NCBI RefSeq assembly: GCF_030409505.1
Contig: NZ_JAUFPZ010000002.1
Coordinates: forward strand, 2,487,501 to 2,551,500
Source of the DNA: Zunongwangia endophytica
GTDB lineage: Bacteria; Bacteroidota; Bacteroidia; Flavobacteriales; Flavobacteriaceae
DNA: 64,000 bases
Direction: 5' to 3'
In this document: one piece after another, positions 44,830-54,808 of the stretch
Numbering within the stretch: position 1 is the stretch's first letter
How the letters are laid out: every line of letters begins with the position of its first letter
Notes under the pieces: generated by a model
What the model saw: only the letters and a program-made list of their open reading frames with translations
What the model was told of the DNA's origin: nothing
Databases searched by the model: none
Translations under genes and position numbers: made by a program

Positions 44830-46122
44830 ATGGAATCAGTACAGGCCACAAAACAACGTTTCGGGATTATAGGAGACGATCAAAAACTTAACCGATCGGT
44901 AGAAAAAGCGATACAGGTTGCTCCCACTGATATTTCGGTTTTAGTAACTGGAGAAAGTGGTGTTGGTAAAGAGAGTATCCCAAAAATAGTACATTCGCTT
45001 TCCCATCGAAAGCACGGTAAATACATTGCGGTTAACTGTGGTGCTATACCAGAAGGAACTATCGATAGTGAACTGTTTGGACACGAAAAAGGCGCATTTA
45101 CGGGTGCAACACAAACTCGTAGTGGTTATTTTGAAGTTGCCGATGGTGGAACCATTTTTCTTGATGAAGTTGGAGAATTACCGCTACCAACTCAGGTTCG
45201 TCTTTTACGGGTTTTAGAAAACGGGGAATTTATGAAAGTAGGTTCTTCTAAAGTACAGAAAACCAATGTAAGGATTGTTGCCGCGACCAACATTAATATG
45301 TTTGAGTCGATTAAAAAGGAAAAATTTAGAGAAGATCTTTATTATCGATTAAGCACCGTAGAAATTAATCTTCCACCTTTACGAGATCGAAAAGGAGACA
45401 TTCATTTACTTTTTAGAAAATTTGCTTCAGATTTTGCTCTAAAATATAAGATGCCTACCATTAGGTTGGAAGATGATGCCGTACTTTTGTTGCAAAAATA
45501 TCATTGGGGTGGTAATATTCGTCAACTTCGGAATATCGCAGAGCAAATTTCAGTATTAGAACAAAAACGTTCTATAAATGGAAAAGAGCTGAAAGAATAT
45601 CTTCCGGATATGGGGAGCAACTTACCGGCTGTAATTTCAGATAAGAAGAAAGAAAGCGATTTTAGTAACGAGCGTGAAATTCTTTACAAGGTACTTTTCG
45701 ATATGAAAAACGACCTTAACGATCTAAAGAAACTCACCCTAAAATTGATGCAGGAAGGAAATTCTAAAGAAGTTAGAGATGAGAATGAAGGTTTGATTCA
45801 GAAAATCTACGGAAATGGCGATGAGGACGAAGAAGACTTTAATGTAGAAGATCTGGATAGTGATAATCTTGAAGTACTTCAGATCCCACAGCAAAGTAGT
45901 AAAAGTGAGTACGAACCACAGCCAGAAAATATGTCTGAAAAAGACAAATATCACTTTGCTGAAGAAATTGAAGAAGAAGAAACGCTTTCCCTTCATGATA
46001 AAGAATTAGAGCTGATCAAAAAATCACTAGAGCGCCATAGCGGAAAACGTAAAGCAGCCGCTGAAGAATTGGGTATTAGTGAACGCACGCTCTATCGAAA
46101 GATCAAACAATACAATTTATAA
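44830..46122 (+). CDS. Sigma-54-dependent transcriptional activator without sensor domain
   Basis: A 430-residue bacterial enhancer-binding protein. The AAA+ core starts near residue 10, with no receiver, GAF or PAS domain. Walker A is TGESGVGKE, the sigma-54 contact loop is KGAFTGATQTRSGYFEVA, and the Walker B region is GGTIFLDEVGELP. An acidic linker of about 130 residues (260-390, rich in D and E) precedes the Fis-type helix-turn-helix HSGKRKAAAEELGISERTLY. Glu in the Walker A motif, where Thr or Ser is usual, is an oddity. It lies 60 bp after miaB and 44 bp before the lptE start, in an operon linked to the envelope. Confidence 0.9.
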   Translation: MESVQATKQRFGIIGDDQKLNRSVEKAIQVAPTDISVLVTGESGVGKESIPKIVHSLSHRKHGKYIAVNCGAIPEGTIDSELFGHEKGAFTGATQTRSGYFEVADGGTIFLDEVGELPLPTQVRLLRVLENGEFMKVGSSKVQKTNVRIVAATNINMFESIKKEKFREDLYYRLSTVEINLPPLRDRKGDIHLLFRKFASDFALKYKMPTIRLEDDAVLLLQKYHWGGNIRQLRNIAEQISVLEQKRSINGKELKEYLPDMGSNLPAVISDKKKESDFSNEREILYKVLFDMKNDLNDLKKLTLKLMQEGNSKEVRDENEGLIQKIYGNGDEDEEDFNVEDLDSDNLEVLQIPQQSSKSEYEPQPENMSEKDKYHFAEEIEEEETLSLHDKELELIKKSLERHSGKRKAAAEELGISERTLYRKIKQYNL

Positions 46123-46166
46123 TCAATATTTGCCGTTTTAAAAGCAACATTTTGGCAACCGAAACT

Positions 46167-46670
46167 ATGAAGAAATTAGGACTAGTTTTATCGATTATCG
46201 CTGTTTTGAGTTTAGTTTCCTGCGGAATATATTCTTTTACCGGAGCGAGCACAGGAAATGCAGAAACTTTTCAGGTAAATAACTTTCAAAACACGGCAGA
46301 TCTAATAGAACCCGGAATTGAAAGAACTTTTAAGCTGAATTTGCAAGATTTAATTCAAAGTCAAACGAATCTTACTTTAACAAATAATAATGCAGATCTA
46401 ATTTTTGAAGGTGAAATCATCGATTATTATATCGCACCGATGACGGCGACTGCACAAAATACAGCAGCTCAAAACCGTCTAACAATTGCAGTCCAGATTA
46501 GATACTATAATACTTTAGAGCCCGAGAAGGATTTTGACAGACGATTTTCTTTTTACTACGATTACCCAGCAGGACAGCAATTGATCGGCGGAACTTTAGA
46601 CACTGCTATAGAAGAAATTTACGATAGAATTACCCAGGATATTTTTAATGCAGCTTTAACCGATTGGTAG
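46167..46670 (+). CDS. lptE: LptE-family LPS assembly lipoprotein
   Basis: A 167-residue lipoprotein, starting at the ATG at 46167; an in-frame TTG 15 bp upstream is less likely because the signal MKKLGLVLSIIAVLSLVSCG begins here, with lipobox Cys19. The rest matches the Bacteroidota LptE pattern: SFTGAST, QNTADLIEPGIERTF, a short helix, and ADLIFEGEIIDYYIAP. It plugs the LptD barrel that puts lipopolysaccharide in the outer leaflet. It is 44 bp after the sigma-54 activator and 7 bp before the TPR protein. The lptD gene is elsewhere. Confidence 0.88.
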   Translation: MKKLGLVLSIIAVLSLVSCGIYSFTGASTGNAETFQVNNFQNTADLIEPGIERTFKLNLQDLIQSQTNLTLTNNNADLIFEGEIIDYYIAPMTATAQNTAAQNRLTIAVQIRYYNTLEPEKDFDRRFSFYYDYPAGQQLIGGTLDTAIEEIYDRITQDIFNAALTDW

Positions 46671-46677
46671 AAAGTAT

Positions 46678-47562
46678 ATGGATTTAAAGAATTTCACATA
46701 TTTATTAGAGCATCCAGAGGAAGTTTCTCCTCAAGATACCCGGGCATTAGAGGATGTACTAATGAGCACGCCTTATTTTCAGGCGGCACGTGCAATTCGA
46801 CTAAAAGGATTAAAAGATGCAGAGAGTCCTTCTTACAATTCCGCATTAAGAAAAACAGCTGCTTTTACTACTGACCGTGAAATTCTATTTGAGTATATAA
46901 GTTCTATAAATTTCAATCAAAATAGAATTGCAAATCAAATAAAAGAACAAGAGGATAAACTTTATAATCTTGAAGTTACAGAACCAATACAGGTACTTGG
47001 TAAAAAAAGTATGGCGATTGGAGAAGCGATTCAGATGAAACAAGATGAATCGGATAAAGTGATGGATCCTGAATTGTTTGAGCGCTCAAAGTTTCAAAAT
47101 AAAACTGAGGCACAAGGAGAACCAGATAAAAAGGATGAACCAGAAGATCAATTAAAAATTGGCCAACCTTTACAATTCAATAATGCTGAATCACATAGTT
47201 TTTCAGAATGGTTGCGATTGACTTCGGCGCAGCCGCTTCAGGATAAAAAACAAGAAGAAGAGGAAGATCAACCAGAGAATGTACAGAAGAAATTTGATCT
47301 TATTGATCGTTTTATTTCTAAAAATCCAAAAATAAAACCGACCAAAGCTGCTCCTAAAGCGAGCGTTCCCGATCTGTCTACGCCAGCTCCGGAAGCCTTG
47401 ATGACAGAGACTTTAGCCAGAGTTTACCTAGAGCAAAAGAATTACAAAAAAGCAATCCAGGCGTATAAAATTTTAATTTTGAAAAATCCCGAAAAAAGTG
47501 GTTTCTTTGCAGACCAAATTCGAGCAGTCGAAAAAATTCAGGAAAATAATAAAGACAAATAA
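46678..47562 (+). CDS. TPR-containing cytosolic protein of the secG operon
   Basis: A 294-residue protein without signal peptide or membrane helix. The N-terminal 90 residues are helical (TPYFQAARAIRLKGLKDAES), followed by a long charged region rich in E, D, K and Q (about 95-215), and a C-terminal TPR-like unit LARVYLEQKNYKKAIQAYKI followed by LILKNPEKSGFFADQI. The function is unknown. Its stop shares one base with the secG start (TAATG), so translation is coupled. It is conserved-looking in this operon and may help protein export or quality control. Confidence 0.75.
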   Translation: MDLKNFTYLLEHPEEVSPQDTRALEDVLMSTPYFQAARAIRLKGLKDAESPSYNSALRKTAAFTTDREILFEYISSINFNQNRIANQIKEQEDKLYNLEVTEPIQVLGKKSMAIGEAIQMKQDESDKVMDPELFERSKFQNKTEAQGEPDKKDEPEDQLKIGQPLQFNNAESHSFSEWLRLTSAQPLQDKKQEEEEDQPENVQKKFDLIDRFISKNPKIKPTKAAPKASVPDLSTPAPEALMTETLARVYLEQKNYKKAIQAYKILILKNPEKSGFFADQIRAVEKIQENNKDK

Positions 47563-47924
47563 TGAGCACTTTTACAATTTTTTTAGTTTTAATAGTTATC
47601 GTAGCATTTTTGCTAGTGGTAGTTATCATGGTGCAAAATCCTAAAGGAGGAGGATTATCTTCTTCTATTGGTGGCGGTGGCCAACAAATTGGTGGTGTAC
47701 AAAAAACAAACGACTTTTTAGATAAAAGCACATGGACACTCGCAACCGTATTACTTGTACTTATCCTTGTAAGTAATGTTTCTATCATGGATGGTAATAA
47801 TGGTTTTAGTGATTCTAAAATTTTTGATGAAGATGAAGTAGAAAATGCTTTACCACAAAATACAGTGCCAGCACAGCAAAACGGGCAAACACAAAACGCT
47901 CCTGCTGCAGATAGCGCTCAATAA
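47562..47924 (+). CDS. secG: Preprotein translocase subunit SecG
   Basis: A 120-residue inner-membrane protein with two helices: residues 3-22 (FTIFLVLIVIVAFLLVVVIM) and about 52-70 (TWTLATVLLVLILVSNV). Between them is the family signature MVQNPKGGGLSSSIGGGGQQ. A Gln- and Asp-rich C-terminal tail extends beyond the core, as is usual in Bacteroidota. It assists SecYE in moving preproteins. It is the last gene of the miaB operon and ends before a strong terminator at 47951. Confidence 0.93.
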   Translation: MSTFTIFLVLIVIVAFLLVVVIMVQNPKGGGLSSSIGGGGQQIGGVQKTNDFLDKSTWTLATVLLVLILVSNVSIMDGNNGFSDSKIFDEDEVENALPQNTVPAQQNGQTQNAPAADSAQ

Positions 47925-47950
47925 AAATACAATCCCATTTTAATGGTTAA

Positions 47951-47984
47951 AAATGCCAGCTTGTCACTAAGCTGGCATTTTTTA
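47951..47984 (+). terminator. Terminator of the miaB-secG operon
   Basis: A perfect 12-bp stem, AAATGCCAGCTT (47951-47962) with AAGCTGGCATTT (47969-47980), has the loop GTCACT and runs into TTTATTT. It separates the secG operon from groES. Confidence 0.93.
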
Positions 47985-48075
47985 TTTATTAATGTCAGCT
48001 TTTTTCAGATGGCATAATTTTCGAATTATTCAGTTTCGAGTATTTAAATTAATTAATCAAAATAAAATTATAGAA

Positions 48076-48351
48076 ATGGGACTAAACATTAAACCGCTTT
48101 CTGACAGAGTTCTTATCGAACCTGTTGCAGCTGAAACTAAAACGGCTTCAGGTCTTTATATTCCCGAAACCGCTAAAGAAAAACCACAAAGAGGTAAAGT
48201 TGTAGCGGTAGGTAAAGGAACAAAAGATCATGACATGACTGTTAGTGTTGGTGATACAGTTCTTTATGGCAAATATGCCGGTACCGAGCTTAAATTGGAA
48301 GGTACAGATTATCTTATCATGAGAGAAGACGATATTCTTGCAATCGTATAA
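48076..48351 (+). CDS. groES: Co-chaperonin GroES
   Basis: A 91-residue chaperonin-10, starting at the ATG at 48076 ([20 protein letters not shown]). The reading frame stays open upstream as far as the terminator, but that stretch has no relation to the family. The mobile loop ([19 protein letters not shown]) and the C-terminal roof residues [14 protein letters not shown] are intact. It caps GroEL during protein folding. It is followed after 72 bp by groEL. No CIRCE inverted repeat is seen ahead of it, so heat control must act otherwise; a TAATTTTC near-match to the -7 box lies at 48015-48022. Confidence 0.96.
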   Translation: MGLNIKPLSDRVLIEPVAAETKTASGLYIPETAKEKPQRGKVVAVGKGTKDHDMTVSVGDTVLYGKYAGTELKLEGTDYLIMREDDILAIV

Positions 48352-48387
48352 TTTCTTTCTGAATTCAATTTAAAATTAACCAATTTT

Positions 48388-50064
<1,677 letters not shown>

Positions 50065-50088
50065 TCCTTCCCATTCTATAAAATTATA

Positions 50089-50125
50089 AAAGGCTGTCTT
50101 ATTTATTTAAGGCAGCTTTTTTTTT
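50089..50125 (+). terminator. Terminator of groESL
   Basis: AAAGGCTGTCTTA (50089-50101) and TAAGGCAGCTTTT (50108-50120) pair over 13 positions, including two G-U pairs, and run into T9. It is 24 bp after groEL. Confidence 0.88.
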
Positions 50126-50523
50126 GTTTTAAAACAACCAAAGAATAGAGAAGAGAGAAGAGAGAAGAGAGAAAGCTATAATTAATTTTTAACTCCGAAA
50201 GCTATTTGGAATTAATTATATAAAACTAATGAAAATTCTAAGCTGAGAATCCTTTTTGACTTCGAAACTTTATAAGGAAAGAAATTGATTCGTTTTTACT
50301 ATTCAAATTTGCGTACAAAACATCAACAATGTGCTGTTCTGAATATAAGGAATAGAAGATAAAAACTGAATGATTGTAATAGAATTCAGCTTTAGCGATG
50401 AAATAAAAAGACGTACAAATTCACCTAAAGCTAATAAAAATTGAAGGCTGATCTATCAAATATAGCTATCCTTCTGAAATTCACAAGTTTCGTAATAAAA
50501 GCTTAAATTCTAATTATTTAAAC
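50126..50523. other. Gene-free gap after groEL
   Basis: No supported coding region is present between the groEL terminator and the small membrane protein gene. The stretch contains a short heptanucleotide tandem repeat (50147-50174) and an AT-rich inverted repeat, TATAATTAAT (50177-50186) with ATTAATTATA (50211-50220). I see nothing else that can be supported. Confidence 0.5.
50147..50174. repeat. Heptanucleotide tandem repeat
   Basis: Four consecutive copies of AGAGAAG, the last ending in A instead of G, lie 22 bp beyond the groEL terminator and outside any gene. Such short repeats vary in copy number by slippage. Confidence 0.85.
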
Positions 50524-50661
50524 TTAATGAATCAAAGCTCCCAAAAGACCTGATTTAAAATCACTCCAATCCATAATTATCTGAAATACAACAATTGCCA
50601 GAATAATTAGAACTGTAATTTTAAGATTTTCCTCCGGTTTCTTCTTATTTTCAGCTTCCAT
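50524..50661 (-). CDS. Small single-helix membrane protein
   Basis: Forty-five residues from the ATG at 50661: a charged N-terminus (MEAENKKKPEENLK), one membrane helix (ITVLIILAIVVFQIIMDW) and a short tail ending LLGALIH. A longer reading from 50739 would run into the end of cutC and gives an unlikely leader. It follows cutC by 38 bp on the same strand. The charge-helix-tail pattern is like many small flavobacterial membrane proteins of unknown role. Confidence 0.6.
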   Translation of the reverse strand: MEAENKKKPEENLKITVLIILAIVVFQIIMDWSDFKSGLLGALIH

Positions 50662-50699
50662 ATTAAAAACGTTTGGATAAGCTAAATTATAAAAAATTA

Positions 50700-51329
50700 T
50701 TAAAACACACCAAGAATTTGGCGTCCATGATACGCCCATGCATCGACACTTTTATGCATCTGGTCTAAATTCTCTTTTGTAATGCTTCCGGCAGGCATGA
50801 TTTCCAGTTGGTTACCAGCGATTGCTATCATCCTTTTTAGGGTTGAAATTCCCTCTTCTGCAGTAGTTTTTCCTCCTGAAGTCAAAATTGTATTAATTCC
50901 GTTGATTTTAACTATATCTTCTGTCGCCTTTAAAATATCCGGAGTTTCGTCAATGGCTTTATGAATTACGACTTTTAATGGCTTTGCTATTTCAACCAAG
51001 ACTGCAATCCGATCCAAATCTAGAGTTTTATCTTCATTCAATATTCCAAAAACCACTCCTTCTACTCCAACCGATTTACAGAATTCAATGTTCTGCTTCA
51101 TCATTTTAAATTCAGCTTCAGAATATATAAAATCACCTCCACGAGGTCGAATCATTACGCGAATCGGAATCGAAAGTAGATCCTTTGCTTGCTTAATCAC
51201 ATCTCGTTCAGGAGTAATTCCGTCTAAAGCTAAGTTTGCACATAATTCAACCCGATCTGCGCCCAATGCTTCAGCCTTTAAAGCTTCATCTAAAGATTCT
51301 ACACAAGCTTCTGTAATAAAATTAGTCAT
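50700..51329 (-). CDS. cutC: CutC family protein
   Basis: A 209-residue TIM-barrel protein of the CutC family. It shows the family motifs EACVESLDEALKAEALGADRVELCANLALDGITPE at the N-terminus (residues 6-41) and MIRPRGGDFIYSEAEF (about 58-73), then ILTSGGKTTAEEG and IMPAGSITKEN. CutC was linked to copper tolerance in E. coli, but later work questioned this and its biochemical role is not settled. It starts one base after the outer-membrane barrel gene, so it belongs to the GLPGLI operon. Cytosolic. Confidence 0.9.
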   Translation of the reverse strand: MTNFITEACVESLDEALKAEALGADRVELCANLALDGITPERDVIKQAKDLLSIPIRVMIRPRGGDFIYSEAEFKMMKQNIEFCKSVGVEGVVFGILNEDKTLDLDRIAVLVEIAKPLKVVIHKAIDETPDILKATEDIVKINGINTILTSGGKTTAEEGISTLKRMIAIAGNQLEIMPAGSITKENLDQMHKSVDAWAYHGRQILGVF

Positions 51330-51330
51330 T

Positions 51331-53976
51331 CTATAGCGTAAATTTTAAAGTGGCTAAAACCTGCGAAGGTCGCAATCGATAACTACTCTCCACATAGTAG
51401 TATTGATTATTATAAGCATTACTAAATTGATCGGTATTCAGAATATTTCGCCAACTAATATTCAAGTCCATTTTTGGCTTCTCAAAAGTAAATTGATAAC
51501 CAAGGTTTACAAAATAATTATCCCCATTTTCAGACAAAGAATTGCCGTAATATTCGCCACTGACACTTAAATATTGATTGTCTTTTGGATAAAAATACAA
51601 ATCGATAACATGCTGATGGGTTTCTATTTGCTGAAAATCACTTTTTTCAAATCCAGAGGTATAAGTCGAAAAATTACCCGAATAATTTGCAATTAACCAG
51701 CTGGAAATTTCAGCATCAACACTTCCGCGTAAACTGAAGCTTTTGGTATTTACCTCAGCCAGCGTATTATTTAAAAGCTGTTGTCGTTGTGATAAATTAT
51801 AGGAAGCATTCAGCTTAAAGGTTGTTTTTAGTTTTCTAAAATATTTACTTCCACCGCCTCTAAAGCTATGCGTATTGCTACTATTGTCTAGTATGACTGC
51901 TTCTAAAATAGTTGTTCCATTTTCACCAATATTAGAACTGTACAGCAAATTATTTTCAGTAAAACTATACGAATAAGATGCATTTAAAAACAATTGCTTC
52001 AGTGGATTTCTATAGGCCAATCCGCCTCTATAACTTTGTTGCTGTTCTTCGGAAATTGGTGCGTTGTAGCGATTTAAATTTCGGTAGCCATTCAGTAAAA
52101 ATCCATAGTATAATTGCTGAATTTCGGCAAATTTGTAACTTAATCCTGCTGAAGCATCTACTTCCCAAAAGGCTGAAAGCTTTTTATCTACAGAAAACCT
52201 GGGTTCGAAAATCAATCGATCTAAATTTCTTTTTTCTTCAAAGTTATCATCTTCAAGATCGAAACTTTTAAACGCTAGCGGTGTACTTAAATTCAAATTC
52301 CAGGTTTCATCCTTACTTTTAAACCTAAAAGAATTTTTAAAATAGACCGAAGATTCTACAAATTCGGTTCTATTCTTAAAATCGGCATCTAAAACCTCGT
52401 CACCTTCTCCTAGAAAAATATCGGTGTCTAATTGTTGATTTTGGATCGAAAATCCAAATTTTGGTGAAATGGTAAATCTACCCAGCGCCTTGGTAAACCC
52501 AGCAGAATTATCGGTAAACCATTTTTTTGCAGAAACTAATTGCTGAATTTCCTCATAAGGATCACCGCCATTAAAAATAGCTTCAAATTGCCCCGGCTGC
52601 ACCAGTAGCTCTTGATTGGTTTTCGTGTAACCAGTATTTGAATTAAAAGTGATTAATTGCTTCCCTACCGTTCTAAGAAGGCGCAAATTATTTTTAATTC
52701 CGAAGAAAGGATTTTCCAGCTGCTGCTTTATTTGTGAATCAGGACGGTCGATTAAACCACGATTAGCATTCCAAAATCCATTGAATTCTAATTGGTTTTT
52801 AAAATAATTTTTATCGGCATTATTCTCTAAAGTTAGTTTTCCCTGAAGCGTACTTAAATAAAGTTCGTTATTAGTATTTTCGATCACATCGATCGTATCT
52901 GTAGGCGTAAAATATCGTGTTTGCGTTTTTCCATCCTGCTGTTGGTAATCGTTTAAATAAGAAATATTCAGCTTAAGATCCATATCCTCCTTAATGCGCT
53001 GTAAAATATTCGCGGAACCTAAATGCACATTATTATCCAACCAACGCTCTTGGGAAAAAGGAGGTTCTGCTACATTCTGAATCGACAACCAATCAGTTTT
53101 ATCGATCGTAAACTCATCGCCAAACAAACGAATCGAAAAATCACGAATTTCACGAGACACATCGCTCCCGGTATTATTGCTTTGGTAGGTAACAAGCGCC
53201 TGTCGCTTTTTATTGAAGATCATTGGCGTGATCTTAGTTTGCCAAAGCAAAGGTGCAGCACCAATCCCGGCAGTAGCGGTTCCGCTCACCGTAATATCTT
53301 TTTTAAGCTTAATATTGATTGAAGCTCGCTCTGAAAATTCTAAACTATCCAAAACTTTAACCGGCTGATGATTCTCAAGAATCTCGACTTTAGAAACCGC
53401 ATCGGCAGAAAGATTATTATTTGCCAGATTATACCGCCCTTCCAATAAATCTAAACCTTCGATATAATATTTCTGAATCGGCTCATCTTTATAAAATATC
53501 TGTCCGTTTGGCCGAATATCGATTCCCGGTAATTTCTTTAAAATATCTGCTATTACGCGATCATTTTTATCTTTAAAAGCATCTACCGAAAAACTAAGCG
53601 TATCGCCGCGTTGCTGTAAAATTTCAGATTTCACCAATACTTCTTTTAAAGCTTCTGAAGAAGGCAAAAGTTTCACTTCTAATTGCTGTGATTTATTCTG
53701 AACAGTTTTTTCAAAAGTCCCAAAACCAATATAGGAAACTTTTAAAAACAAAGATTCTGATTCAGTTTTTACGCTGACTTGAAATCTTCCATCAGAATCT
53801 GAAATCCCATAAGCCAATATCGAAGAAATAGAATCTTTACTGATCATTATTGTTGCACCACTAAGCTTTTTACTGTTATCGTCGAAAACCTGACCTGAAA
53901 TTTCAGTTTGAGAATAGCCCGCAAAAACAACGAATATTGATATCAGAAAAAAGAAAATCTTCCTAGAATTATTCAA
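51331..53976 (-). CDS. Outer-membrane beta-barrel protein with CarboxypepD_reg domain
   Basis: About 881 residues if read from the TTG at 53976, which gives a normal signal peptide (NNSRKIFFFLISIFVVFAGY, then SQ) and a 31-bp gap after the preceding gene. An in-frame ATG at 54099 would overlap that gene by 92 bp and add a basic leader. After the signal comes a CarboxypepD_reg domain (ISGQVFDDNSKKLSGATI), then a plug-like region with KLPGIDIRPNGQIFYKDEPI and a large barrel ending in ATLKFTL. It resembles TonB-dependent receptors, but no TonB box was identified. It is co-transcribed with two GLPGLI proteins and cutC. Confidence 0.85.
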   Translation of the reverse strand: MNNSRKIFFFLISIFVVFAGYSQTEISGQVFDDNSKKLSGATIMISKDSISSILAYGISDSDGRFQVSVKTESESLFLKVSYIGFGTFEKTVQNKSQQLEVKLLPSSEALKEVLVKSEILQQRGDTLSFSVDAFKDKNDRVIADILKKLPGIDIRPNGQIFYKDEPIQKYYIEGLDLLEGRYNLANNNLSADAVSKVEILENHQPVKVLDSLEFSERASINIKLKKDITVSGTATAGIGAAPLLWQTKITPMIFNKKRQALVTYQSNNTGSDVSREIRDFSIRLFGDEFTIDKTDWLSIQNVAEPPFSQERWLDNNVHLGSANILQRIKEDMDLKLNISYLNDYQQQDGKTQTRYFTPTDTIDVIENTNNELYLSTLQGKLTLENNADKNYFKNQLEFNGFWNANRGLIDRPDSQIKQQLENPFFGIKNNLRLLRTVGKQLITFNSNTGYTKTNQELLVQPGQFEAIFNGGDPYEEIQQLVSAKKWFTDNSAGFTKALGRFTISPKFGFSIQNQQLDTDIFLGEGDEVLDADFKNRTEFVESSVYFKNSFRFKSKDETWNLNLSTPLAFKSFDLEDDNFEEKRNLDRLIFEPRFSVDKKLSAFWEVDASAGLSYKFAEIQQLYYGFLLNGYRNLNRYNAPISEEQQQSYRGGLAYRNPLKQLFLNASYSYSFTENNLLYSSNIGENGTTILEAVILDNSSNTHSFRGGGSKYFRKLKTTFKLNASYNLSQRQQLLNNTLAEVNTKSFSLRGSVDAEISSWLIANYSGNFSTYTSGFEKSDFQQIETHQHVIDLYFYPKDNQYLSVSGEYYGNSLSENGDNYFVNLGYQFTFEKPKMDLNISWRNILNTDQFSNAYNNQYYYVESSYRLRPSQVLATLKFTL

Positions 53977-54007
53977 ATGATTATATTTTTTGATTGATGA
54001 TGATTTT

Positions 54008-54808
54008 TTACTTCTGAAGCTCGATGGGATTATTTCGTCGCTTATACTTTTTAGTGAGCTCTTTTTTTTGCTTAGCTTCATCTTCCTCACTCCAACCAAA
54101 CCTTATTCCTGCCTTTTCCATTGTTCCAATAGGATCGCGGTTATAATCGTCCCGAACCCGGTCAAGTTCTTTTTGAGAAACAGCTTTGTAACTATCCAAA
54201 TTCAATAGCTTATTCACCGGCTTTTCTAATTCCTGAAATCCGGTAAGAGTAAAATGATAATCATCTCTAAAATCTGAAATTCCTACAATAAGACCCGGTA
54301 AACCACTAAACTTATAAGGCCCGTCTGAGAATGGTAGCTCTGGCGCAAACCAGGCGATATATTTTCTACCTGCAAAAGCACCTGTAGCTTTCTGAACGCT
54401 AAAGCCTAAAATTTCTTTATTTTCTGGTTGAATTTCCCAATCGATCTGTTTTAGATCCTGTTGATATTTAAATTCATATTGAAAAACCTTTTCGGCTAAA
54501 GTGATTTCATTATCCTGATAATCTTTGTAGATAGTATAGTCAAAGTCAGTCATTTGGTTATACTCCCCCATCGTCATGCCTTTAGGATTAGGCATGTTCT
54601 CTAGAGAATCTTTAACTGCTTTACCTAAACTGGAATATCGTGAGTGGTCTTTTCCTAAATATAATACGCCTTTTTCAGTTTTTATAGAATTTTCATCTGT
54701 AGAATCTTCCTGATATTCGAGTTGATAAGTTGCTTTATAGGAATATGAATTTTGCGCCACTACATTTTCTAAACAAAGTATAAAAACAAGGATAAAAAGA
54801 CTTCTCAT
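54008..54808 (-). CDS. GLPGLI family protein
   Basis: A 266-residue secreted protein with a signal peptide (MRSLFILVFILCLENVVAQ) and the defining motif FSGLPGLIVGI at about residue 170. KATGAFAGRKYIAWFAPELP precedes the motif. The family is found almost only in Bacteroidota and has no known function; members often lie beside outer-membrane barrels as here. It overlaps the second GLPGLI gene by 4 bp. Its sequence is clearly paralogous to that neighbour, which indicates tandem duplication. Confidence 0.92.
   Translation of the reverse strand: MRSLFILVFILCLENVVAQNSYSYKATYQLEYQEDSTDENSIKTEKGVLYLGKDHSRYSSLGKAVKDSLENMPNPKGMTMGEYNQMTDFDYTIYKDYQDNEITLAEKVFQYEFKYQQDLKQIDWEIQPENKEILGFSVQKATGAFAGRKYIAWFAPELPFSDGPYKFSGLPGLIVGISDFRDDYHFTLTGFQELEKPVNKLLNLDSYKAVSQKELDRVRDDYNRDPIGTMEKAGIRFGWSEEDEAKQKKELTKKYKRRNNPIELQK

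Noticed and set aside
47992..48075. Upstream in-frame extension of groES starting [10 protein letters not shown]
   Set aside because: It begins about ten bases beyond the secG terminator and shares nothing with the GroES family; the ATG at 48076 gives the canonical start.
47925..48075. CIRCE element ahead of groES
   Set aside because: No TTAGCACTC or GAGTGCTAA arms are present.
50177..50220. AT-rich 10-bp inverted repeat after groEL as a regulatory site
   Set aside because: Composed only of A and T in an AT-rich gap, with no T-tract or gene context; too easily due to chance.
50662..50739. Longer form of the small membrane protein that overlaps the end of cutC
   Set aside because: The extra 26 residues are the antisense-like read of the intergenic gap and cutC end; the ATG at 50661 gives a normal charged start.
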